Positions 35,575 through 64,000 of a stretch of DNA of 64,000 bases are shown here, in pieces. A program made the position numbers and the translations under genes. Position 1 is the stretch's first letter. The number at the start of each line of letters is the position of its first letter. Source of the stretch: Latrodectus hesperus (taxonomy: Eukaryota > Arthropoda > Arachnida > Araneae > Theridiidae); contig CM075862.1 of NCBI GenBank assembly GCA_037975125.1, positions 60,674,779 to 60,738,778 of the forward strand, written 5' to 3'. Under the pieces are notes generated by a model. The model was given only the letters and a program-made list of their open reading frames with translations, was not told where the DNA came from and searched no databases.

Positions 35575-38500
35575 AAGCATTAATTTATAAAATAAATATT
35601 TGTTAGACATAAAATTATTCTTCCGAAACAAATATATACCTAATTAATTGCGAATAATAAAAAAATATTTTTTTAAAAATTAATTATAATAATCGGATTG
35701 TATTTCAAACATTTAGTCAATAATAGTGCGTTTTGATATGAAGGATAATGTAAATTAATTTAATTTGTTAAAAAAATGAATATGAAATTCTCAGTTTTAT
35801 AAATTTCTTTTCAAGCACTTTTTTAAATGTAAAATTAATAAGATTATGAATGATAGCTTACTTCTGTAACGAAGTTAAAATGTATTAACTATTTTCAAAA
35901 TGTTACAATATGTTACTTATAATATAGAATAATACATAATTAAAGAGAGTAATGACAGTAATATTTTATTTCTTCCTTATTTATTAGTAAACACCATCCC
36001 ATAAAATGATATTTAAAAGATATAGCATTCATTGTGGAATTAATTAAAAAATATCATTTTAATAATAGATATTCTCACACATGTTTCTCAAAAAATATAA
36101 TATAATGTATTTATAAAAATTCAAACATCTATTAAGTTATCATTAATTAAATTAAGTAAGAAAAAAGCTCATAAAAGTGATTTATAATTTTTATTTTTAA
36201 TGGTTTTTAGAGACAACACCAACCGAGCTGCAAATATTTAACCAAATATCATGCTATATTAAGCGCTGCTAACACATTTAGATTTTTCACATTAATAGTG
36301 ATTATTAGTATTATAGAGGTTTTATATTATAAAAATGTTACACATCTGCTTATTTATTAGATTTATTTGTCTTTAGTTTTGAAAATACTTAAAATGTTTT
36401 TTTTATTATTTCATTCACATAAGTGTAATATAATCATATCACATATCTATTTAAAATTATATTTTATTACTAAAATAGTTTTATTAAATCGCATTTTAAA
36501 ATTTTTGCAATTTGGTCATATAGAATCTTGAAATGCATTATCAGTTTCAATTTTAAATGTAAAAAAATTCATAACGATATTGAGAGATAGTGAGAGAGAT
36601 CCTCACAAAACAAAATTTGAAAGCATAAAACCTTTCTTCTGAGAAATAGTGAATAAAACTTAAAAAATTGCTACACATTTTATTCTATTAATATGGCATT
36701 ATATTTATATATAACTAGAAGTAAGAGATATTCATATTTATTTAAACATGCGGTTAATAATGAGTGAACTTTATATAATTCAATTCAATTAATATTATAA
36801 ACTTGAGGTATATAAGTCAATAATTACTTTTAATAAGTATTTTAATATTTGAGTAATTTATCAAAATTATTAAACTTTTAGTAATAAGTTTGAGCATCAC
36901 ATGAATTGGTGTGAATCACACCTGTGAATTCCACTTTCTTCAAAAACTATGTAACATAGTAAACAAAATATAGTTAAAACTATCAAAAATAATTAAATAA
37001 ATAGCATACAAAGAAAACATCTAATAAATGTTTTTAATATTTCATATTACTTTTGTGCATTGAAAAATTTTATAACATATTAGAGTGTTGATTGTGTATG
37101 CATTTTAATATGTTTAACATAGTCAATATTTTAATCTTGAAATCACATGAATTTTGATCAAAAAGTTATAAAATGCTTAAAATCAGAAAAAAAAATTAAA
37201 TAATATTTAGTGTTTTTATGTAATATATTTTTTTATGTTATTATAATACTGTACTTTTGTATTGTGATTTTCACGCTTGTAATTATTTCTGCTGCAAATT
37301 TTTCAATTAATTATGAAATAATATGTATTTAAATTACATTATTATATACTTAAATGGTACATAGTGAAGAAATGAAAGAAATTAACTGTTTAACACTAAA
37401 TAATTTTCTGTCTTATACTATGTATTGCTGTTATATAAGATTTTTAATGTTTCATTTATATATTTGTTAAAATTTATAATTTCTGTGCAGACAATTATTT
37501 AAATTAACAAATACACACTTTTTATATAAAACCAATCATGAGCATAAATATTCTCAACTTCAATTGTTTATTTATTTTCTAAAGAAAGAAGATGTTTTAT
37601 TATATAATTAGTTAATTATTCTAAGATTTAAAATAATTTCAATTATTTTATGATTTTTTTATAAAAAATATAATTACCTGGCAAATAATGAAAAATATCG
37701 GTTAGTTCAGGAAATTATTTTTTATATTTGAACTAAAGTAATTAATTTTTTTAAATATTATTAATTTTTAACGCAATGTTATAAATTTTGATGATAAGTA
37801 ACCTCTTGAAATACTATGAATCCTAAAAATGTTATCAAGTGCTTAATGATGTAGAAGTAAAACAATGTATATAAAAATGTTACTTATATTTATATATATT
37901 AATTGCTTGCTTTATATGTCAGTTTATGTTCATATTTCTACACAGTTAAAATGTATTTAAATAAATTTATAATTGTCAATCAAACATATTTATTTTAAGA
38001 AGCTATTTTGTAAAATGTTACGTAAAAATTATGCTTTTCCCATGACAGCTTTGCCTTAAGTAAATTATATATTTTGCGAAATGTGTTTTATGTGTATTTT
38101 AGAAGTTTAGAGTGTTTTTATTATCATAAATTTTAAGGTAATTTTATAGTAAAAGGAGGAAGTGAGTATAATTTTGTCTTATACATAATATTCAGGCATA
38201 TATTTTAGGTTGTCTAGGAAGTTTGTATTTATATGCATACCCCTGTTTGTTACTGATATTTATGAATAATTTGATTTACGTTATTGTTGAATATTTTTAC
38301 ATTAGAAAAATAATATGAACACTCAGATTTAGATATTTTAAGTACAATTTAATAACTATTTCATAGATAGGTAAAGATCACAATTCATTTGTTACAATTA
38401 TGAGACTTAATAAAGTGCAATTATGAATACGATTCTTTTTTTCTATTTGGCATGGAGAAATAAAAATGCGTTGAAAATCAAAATATAAGAACATTAAAAA

Positions 38501-41500
38501 TTCTAACTTTTTCTTACATTTTTAAATTTTCTTTCAATATTGAATTGTTGTCTTTATTGCAAAATAAGAAATAAAAAATTGTATCTCTAAATGTATATCA
38601 ATTTAAAAACTATAACATACATATTTTTAATTCAATTATTATAAAATTAAATGCTAAAATATTTTTTTAAAATTTAAACTGAAGATTTCAGTTAACATTT
38701 TCATTCCACAAAAAAAGAATGACATAATTACTGTAAAATAACTTCTCTAATTTAAATAACGTAAATTTTAAGCATAAAAAATAATTTATAGTATAATATA
38801 TTGAAATGTTTGAAAATAAATGATCAATTAATTTTTAAGAAATAATAAAAAGTATCTCCTTCAGGTTATAAATTTTTATTTATAAATTTCGGAACCTGTT
38901 TGATGAATATATGGAAAGAATTTTAAAACTAATTACAAATACAGAAATCTTCTTAAAATAAACTTTACTGCGAAGCTGTGAATGAATTAAGAAAACAACT
39001 ATACTCTAATTATTTAAATAGTTTAATGCATTTTAAATATCTACAGAAAATTTGTTTTTATTCCTCATATAACATATTCACATTTTTCTAAGACGTCGGA
39101 AAAATTTGCATGTAATTAGCATTTAAATAGTCAGATACAATATTACCCGTACTTTACAAATTAGTTTTCTTTGTATTAAATCGATATATAGACAATTTCA
39201 CAACAATCTGCATCAACTAATTGAGAGAAAATTTATCAGTATCATGGTTTTTACAACATTACGTAGAGTACGTGTAGTTTCAAGCTATCAGAACAGGTTT
39301 CTATTATCTAAACGTGCAAAAATCTTGGACTGTTATGAGCACAGCTGACACACTATCACACCACGCTTTGGGCTGAGAATTGACGTGAGGCTTTCTCTGT
39401 GAGCTTTCGAAATTCATAGATCAACTCAATTCAATCATTACAAAAGGAATACGCATTATAAGTTAAATTTATTTACATAAATAATATAACAAAACTGTAA
39501 AGAAATGTATACTTCATACTTAACAATTTTGTACAAATTTCATTATATGATAAGGTTTCTCATGAAACAAAAAACTAATAGTTCATTTATAATTAAAAAT
39601 AAGATTTAAAAAATGCAATTATAACATAACTGATACATTGAATAACAATAAAAAACTTTTAAATATCAATAGAAAAAAATATATTAATAATATCAATGCT
39701 CTTTCATCTGAGTTATCACAAAAATTAATTGTGATCTTTTTCTAAATGCTCTTGAGTTTGAGTTTTTTATTTTCTCACACCATTAATGTTTAACCTTCAA
39801 TTATAAGACAAGAGACAACACTCTTCAGATTGAGTGAATGCAACATTATATTTAACATTACATAAAAAGCAATATTTACATTTAAAGTCATGACATTAAT
39901 AGCGTCATAACTCAATTAGGAAAGTCATTTAAAATTCTAATCAAAATTACAGTTTCACTTCAAAACTATAATAATATCAAAAACAAAGTACAGAATATTT
40001 TACAGTATAACAAAAATATATTTTAAATATATAACATACAAGTGCATATCTAAATCATATAATGACATTTGGAAATTGTATCAGAAATGGAAACTATATA
40101 AAATTGTAAAATAATTATAAATGGAAAATTTAATTGCTGATTCAAACACCTCTATAGACTTCTCTTCTTATACATAAATTCAGGAACCATTCAATTTTAA
40201 ATTTATTAAATTATATAACATTAATTAGCTAAAGTAGAAGTTCTAAATTCTATTTAATATGATTTATTTTTTAAAATTATCTAATACAATAAATTTTTCT
40301 AACAGATATATGTATGTGTAAATGTAAGTGATTTGTAAATCACAGTAACTTTAAAGAACATCTACCTTATGTGTAATTATAAAAACCTATTTTTATTTTA
40401 TACTATTCATAATTATAAACATTTCTATTTCTGAAGATCCTTAAAATTTGTTTGTGAAGGATTATCTAATATATGATCGGTAAAATTTCTTTAAATGTTT
40501 TTGCACAGTATTTAAATAATAAAAGCATGCAGAAAATTAATTAATATATTTCCACACACACAAAAAGGCATTAAAATAAATAAACTTAAAAAATATAACG
40601 AAAAATACTTATTATTTGAAATATGAGTGTATTTGTTCAGTGAATATATATCAAAGTTGCTTTGAAGAATAAAATCATTACTTTAAATATATTCTAATTT
40701 TATAACTATTCTGAAATTGTAAATTAAATAGTTATTAAATATACTTATAATAAAAGACACAGTTATTTTTAAATTAGTTTATTGCGAAAGAACATTTAAT
40801 GAAACCGAAAGTGAAATTTCAGTTAACATTTTAATATTTTTATAATACTCAATTGTAGTATCCTAAAAAAAATCCACAAATATGTTAAAATAATGTTCCT
40901 AAACTAAATAAAAATTGGGGTTAAAAATATTTTGATTTAGTTTTTTATTTGTAAGGTATTCAATTTTTTATTAGTATTATTCATTAAAACATTTTTAAAA
41001 AAGAAATGATTGCCTAAAAATTAAAATTGCTTTATATTTAATAAAACAATATTCTTTAGTCTTTATTCTTTAGTTATTATTTCCCTTACATATTACTAAA
41101 GAACTTATTAAAATTCTTTTACCGAGTTTAAATAGTTTATCTATGTTTCCCTTATATTTTCTGAGAATAACATTAACCTTATAGAAAGAACATTTATTGA
41201 TTCATGTAGAATAAAGTGTATGATATTGACTTTTATTATAATTAACGAGTCAGTCAATAAAATTAAGAAAAGGCACAGCACTTAAAATATTTTGCAAAAA
41301 TTGCATGTGGTATTCAGCATGTAATTTTGACAATAAAAGTTAAAACACTTTTAACGTATTCTATTAATTACCGTGACTTATGCATTCAATAAGTAACTGT
41401 ACATAATAAAATGTTTAAAATTAAGTTTCATCCTCAATGACACAACTATTTCAAGTATGATTTCATTATGTATTTTAATAATAATAATTCCCTATTATTT

Positions 41501-43942
41501 TCTAATACATAAAATTTCTTTATGGGTAGTTACTATTTATCATTTCTCAATGTTTAATGTAATTCAACAAATAAATAATTATTTTTAATCAAGAAGCCTA
41601 TTAAAATTTGATTTTCAACAAAGAAATTTTAAAATTTATGTGTAAAAGATAAAATCTTGTAAAATCATTCATGACATTTAATAGATTATAAATATTTATT
41701 ATCTATAGTTCCTTATTTATATTTAAAAACTGAAACATGTGTAAAGATGGAGACTTCCTGTAGATTAATGAAAAATAAGATATGTTGTTCTAAAGAAATT
41801 ATATTAATGTAAAAATTTTGAAGATTTTGAAAATTATTAAAGTTTGTTTTAACATTACATTTGAAATCGTAAAATACATTTTAAATGTTATCAAAATATA
41901 CTTTTTAGATATAAAGACAATATATGCTTGTATATATAGTCTTTTTTTCCCTTAAGTTAGTATTTCACTTCTTTCATTCTATATTTTTCCTACAAAATGT
42001 ATTGTTATTTACAAAAAACATGTATTTTGGCAGAAGCGTTTAAAAATAGGCACAATAAAGAATCGGAAGCTGTAAAATAATTTAGTACAAAGACTAAAAT
42101 TATGGCTAAAATCTATTTCTGTTGTAATCTAACTACAATAATGGGGATGGCAGTGAGTGCTTATATTTGATAATATTATAGCATATGTAATTATTTTAAA
42201 ATTAAGTACAGAAGACAGCTACAACAAGCTAAACTATTAAGAAATATACGACTTTTATAAAGATATTGAGACTGTTTCATTTAGTCAACATTAAATTATT
42301 CATTTCACAATTCAGTTTATGTAAATAGTGGCAATATTGATATAAAGCTCTATGTTTTGTTTTACCTGTAAAGAATCATATGCAATTTATAAATTTTGTA
42401 ACAGTAAAATTAAACAATTTAAATTTTTATATCTGTATTACTCTATTTATATAACAAAGAAAAAACGATAAAATCTACAGTAAATCCAATACTTTAAAAA
42501 TAATTTCAATGTATATCTAATATGTTTTTCATAACAAGAAAATTCAATTTATCACTAATTTTATATTTCATAAATATATTCAAAATCTTCAACTTGAGCA
42601 GGATTAGATAAACATTTAACACACATAAAACATGTTATAAAACTTTCATTTTTCAAAGCATTAAATTAAATAAACTAGCGTAAAATTTGTGTATAGAATA
42701 ATTGTTTAGAATTGTCCTCGAAATAACACTATAAAGTTCTATATTTTGTAAATCTGTTCAGCATGTTTTACTGTAACAGCACATATTATAATATAAAAAT
42801 TAAAAATATAATTACATATACTTAATTTTTTCATCTTGAAAGTTACATCTGACGAGTTATATAATATTGTCCAAATAGTTTTTCAAGTCCTATATAATTA
42901 GAGATAAAATTTAATTTAAAAAGTGTTCACATTCTGAAAATGTGAAACTTGCACACCAGCTTTAATTTTCAAACAAAAACTGATTTTACAAGTTTATAAT
43001 TAACTATACAGAGAAGGCCTCACAAATCTTAGTTGTGAATGCATAGATAATTAAACATTTATGTATTGGCACATGATATCAGCTTTTCTTCAATGCAATG
43101 GAATTGCTTAGCTGAATGCAAATCTAACATTTGTACTGCATATCCATTCATAAATTTATCACACATTTTCATTAAAACATATCACCTCATAAATGTATAC
43201 ATTCTTAATCAATCACACAGTCATGGTTTTGAAATATAATAAATTATTACATAACATGTGTGTGTAAATACACATACTATAAAACAATAAAATACACAAA
43301 TTATTTTGATTTCTAGATTTATAATAATCTAAATCATTAAAAAAAAGGGTCTAACTTTATAAGTCCTAAAAGTATACAATGTGAAACATATTTCATAATT
43401 TTAATTATTAATCGTAACCAAAACTCAAAATATTATTAGTGTATAGGAAACAATTTTTATTCCAAAAATGTAAAAATAAAATTTTAATAAATTAAGCAGC
43501 ATTTTTTTTAAAAAGAAACATTTAGTTGAAAAGTTTCCTTTCAAAATATATTTGATTTTATTGACTATACTATGAAATTTGCTATTGTATATCTTCAATT
43601 TGAATACACTGTACTATTTTCAAAACTATCTTCAATTTTAATCATAAATAAAATATAACATCTTAAAATATTTAAGTTTTATAAGAATTTTAAGAAATTG
43701 TGATTTAAATTTTAATCAAATTAAAGTATTTAATGAATGTAAAAACGTCAAATAATTAAATTGATACTTTAAATTTAAAAAATCTCATTCTTCAGTTAAC
43801 AAAATCAGTGACAAAATATATAACAATTCAATGGCAATTAATCCACACACATGCTTTGTATTTTCCTCTAACTTAAACCTTTTTTTTACTGTCACTAACA
43901 TAGTGACAAATATACATCCTTCATATTCCCAGTATTTATTCA

Positions 43943-44065
<123 letters not shown>

Positions 44066-44167
44066 ATTGCATACAGCCTTTAAGTTGACCAAGGTGTATT
44101 TTAACAATCACAAATATTATTTGATAACACCTTTCATTGGTCATCTTTCCCAATTACCAAGTTCCAA

Positions 44168-44293
44168 CTAATTCTCATCCAAGGTATAGCTGGTGTAATA
44201 CTCGTATACAGAGGCACTTATTTTGGGATAGAATATTATTTCGATGTTAGGCCCGTTTGAGCAGACACCGAAGGCTAAAAGAGTGGAGTGGCT
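44168..44293 (-). other. Candidate last exon (coding or 3'UTR)
   Basis: Acceptor CTATATTATTTTTAG|AGCCACTCC is followed by a G+C-enriched stretch. Phase 0 is open for 41 codons (SHSTLLAFGVCSNGPN..., ending YEYYTSYTLDEN) to TAG at 44170-44168. In the phase left by exon 5 the frame gives 15 residues (EPLHSFSLRCLLKRA) and a stop. The position suggests the 3' end of the same gene, but no clear polyadenylation signal was seen close by and a (TA)n tract starts about 100 bp downstream. Confidence 0.3.
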
Positions 44294-45466
44294 CTAAAAA
44301 TAATATAGAAATTTGTAAGGTATAGCAATGAAAATCACATCATAAATAAATTAAACAAATGTTGATAAATTTTTCATGTAAAGAGCATGGTTTTGGTTAA
44401 GTGGCAGATGATTAAATAACTATCTCAGTAAAAAATATTTACATAAATTTCATAATTTCTATAGAAATGTTTCATGTTACTGAAATGGGTCTTATTATTT
44501 AATATAATAATAAATATTCCATCTTTAAAACATTATCATGAATTGCAATATGTGTATTTTCTGCAAAAATCATTTTAAATTCTACATTTAGTAGAATTAA
44601 AATCGTTTTTATAGAAAATATATATTATTCATCTAAGCTAATTCTCTCATCCACTAACGAAATTTCATCCTTCGATTTCGAAATTGCAATCCATTTGTAA
44701 AAGTAATTGCGTAAGTTTTGTATGAATAATTATAAGCAAAGTAATTACGGATGTAAAATTTAATTTATTTTTCTAAGTATGATGAAACAAAACACATTCA
44801 GAATCAAATATGTCTTGACAGGCCAAAGGATATATTTATAAGAGATTGGTGTCTCAACTTTCATTAATTTATAAAGCTGCCTTAGGAAGCCCAAACAAAT
44901 AACTAAATATTATTTCGAAACTAATGTCACCAATTACAAATTTTACTCACAAGAGAGCTGAAGAAGCCTGAAAAAATTGGTAAATTATTTATAACGAGAC
45001 TCGACTTTTCAAAAGCATAATAATCTTGTAAATGTTGGATTAAGAAGCCAAAACAGAAATTATAGTTACAGAGGAATGTTCTGACTGAACAAGAACTCGC
45101 CATTAACTCCGTCATATTCTATCACTTTTTTTCTGAATTACGAAGCGGCACGGAGGAAATGATGGCCGGATGTTATCTCAAAGTATTTTTATTTTTCACA
45201 GCTAGATTGAAAAATTTCAATTCTATTTATCCAAAAAAATGGCTCTCTTTACTAAATAATAATCCTTTCTATGCATTAACAATTTTATGGACGTTTTATA
45301 GTTCCAATAAATTGCATAATATATGTAGTAATGACTAAAACTAAAATGTTTACTCAGATTTCTTTCAAAAAATTACCGGATAATATTATCTAATATTTTG
45401 AAATCAACAAATTTTCATTTTTTAATTAATTCATTTAAAATTTGAAAAATTAAATAAAAATCTTAC
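44294..45466. other. A+T-rich sequence with an unidentified mixed block
   Basis: Mostly low-complexity. Bases 44860-45180 have more G+C and a 62-codon minus-strand frame (44927-45115, MTELMASSCSVRTFLCNYNF...) with no splice signals and no recognised family. It may be an old insert. Confidence 0.4.
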
Positions 45467-45523
45467 ATAGGATGTTCACTCATGTGAACCGTAAAGTGAG
45501 CTGTCTTTCAGGGACGGGACACG
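45467..45523 (-). other. Candidate 3'UTR or alternative terminal exon
   Basis: This is a 57-bp G+C-enriched piece bounded by a textbook acceptor (CTATTTATTTTCAG|CGTGTCCCG) and donor (CCTAT|GTAAGA) on the minus strand. All three frames contain a stop, so it cannot be an internal coding exon. In phase 0 it would add RVPSLKDSSLYGSHE and stop; in the phase of exon 5, a different 14-residue end. It lies downstream of exon 6 and is best read as a spliced 3'UTR exon or an alternative terminus of the same gene. Confidence 0.4.
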
Positions 45524-46409
45524 CTGAAAATAAATAGAATATAAATACTTTTTATATTCTTTCCAAAATTATTATATCTAAACATGCATAACATAATTAA
45601 TACAAAATTTGAAGCATGAATTAACATGCACACACTTTGCTTGTTTTTAATTATCATTTGCTAAAAATGGCCTGTATAGTATCATTAAATATTATTAAAA
45701 TAGATATATACAAGTTTAATTGCATTAATTATTTATTAAATTATTAATTCATTTTGAAATTCCAATTTTAGTTTAACCTATTTTTAAAAATACTTATTTA
45801 AATTCAAATTACATTTAATTTTTAATTAGTTCTTTTAAAATTACCTATATAATATTTTTTTAAATTTTTATCTATTTTTTAAGAATTATTTTATAAGTTA
45901 CATTTCATAATTTAATTTTTGAAATTTTTGTTCATTGAGAATAAGCATTAAAAATAGCATACTAAAAACATTTAATATTAAATAAAAAGTAATTTTTAAT
46001 TATTGTATGAAGTAAAAGAAAATGCATCTAAGACTTATAAATAAATATGATTAATTGAAATTTAAAACTTCAGAAGGGACTATTGCTATAAATTATTAAA
46101 AGAATTTACAATTATTCAGCAAGGACATTGAATGCAAAGAACTGATAAACTTAATGTTCAAACAAACGGTTTTATCAAATAATATATTTAACATTTTTAA
46201 CTAGTAAAAATTCACATTTTTAATATATATATGCTAATTTATTGCACTAGTTCATTAAATTAATTTTAGGATTAGTTTTTATGATTAAGTTGGTAAAAAC
46301 TATATACACATTTATCATTCTTAAAAATAATTTTTAACATAAAATTTATTTTGAAATGTAACATTTTTGAATAGAAGTATCAAGCCAAAACACATTTTTT
46401 TAGTTTTAC
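45524..46409. other. A+T-rich sequence without recognised features
   Basis: Intronic or 3' flanking DNA of the minus-strand gene; no open frame, repeat or island seen. Confidence 0.5.
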
Positions 46410-46443
46410 CTGATAAATCTAAAGCTAATGTTTGAGCCCGCTG

Positions 46444-63861
<17,418 letters not shown>

Positions 63862-63975
63862 CTGTAAGATATTTGACAATACATACATAAATTCTTACAA
63901 ATGTTAAAATAAATTATATATCAATAAAATTATATTTCTGTATTTAAATGCAAATTAATTTTTAATGAAACTTAC

Positions 63976-64000
63976 TTTTTTTTCTTTTTAGTCATATTCT
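63976..64000 (-). other. Possible 3' end of an upstream exon, cut by the window edge
   Basis: A consensus donor (AAAA|GTAAGT) ends a 25-base A-rich piece. In the phase needed by exon 1 it contains TGA, so if real it would be 5'UTR and translation would start in exon 1. The same bases form a pyrimidine-rich acceptor on the plus strand (TTCTTTTTAG), so this may be chance low-complexity sequence. Confidence 0.2.

Noticed and set aside
39235..39420. G+C-enriched island as promoter or first exon
   Set aside because: No initiator, consistent frame or splice pair could be identified, so only its presence is recorded.

Overview
The window is strongly A+T-rich eukaryotic DNA. It has gene pieces split by GT-AG introns, very long (TA)n tracts, tRNA-derived SINEs with (AAC)n tails, a LINE with a C-terminal RNase H, and decayed Tc1/mariner transposons. 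No bacterial or organellar organisation is visible. The repeat mixture fits an arthropod, and a chelicerate such as a spider is my best guess, but no gene here proves the taxon. 

The only host gene I can assemble lies on the minus strand across the right-hand third (about 46.4-63.9 kb). Six exons at 63861-63691, 59834-59674, 57651-57558, 55869-55745, 52069-51817 and 46538-46410 join in one open frame. All five junctions agree in codon phase (1, 0, 1, 0, 1) and nearly all have consensus splice sites. They encode about 290-298 residues of a protein I do not recognise: a basic segment, one transmembrane helix running into a cysteine cluster (CICCVCC), then a long polar Ser-rich tail with Ser-Leu-His/Arg tripeptides. 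The 5' part probably continues past base 64000. The 3' part is ambiguous: several candidate alternative or untranslated exons lie at 56343-56446, 49727-49846, 45467-45523 and 44168-44293. 

The left two thirds (1-44 kb) contain no convincing host exon. They hold A+T-rich DNA with inserts. These are an unidentified mixed block (1.1-2.8 kb), a SINE with a perfect 11-bp target duplication (8771-9077), and a 5'-truncated LINE end (11.5-11.8 kb). Next come a Tc1/mariner remnant (12.6-12.8 kb), an internally deleted LINE with a hairpin in its 5' region (14.4-15.7 kb), and a 610-bp MITE with long terminal inverted repeats (21918-22527). A truncated SINE (24.4 kb), a second Tc1/mariner fossil (31.8-32.5 kb), three local tandem duplications and several (TA)n tracts up to about 460 bp complete the set. 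Introns of the minus-strand gene carry a third SINE copy, a second SINE family, a third Tc1-like fossil and more (TA)n. 

No new multi-gene system was found. The most interesting items are the unrecognised membrane-protein gene with its codon-diversified SLH/SLR repeat and possible alternative exons, the LINE deletion derivative with its 18-bp hairpin, and the shared (AAC)n tail of SINE and LINE.
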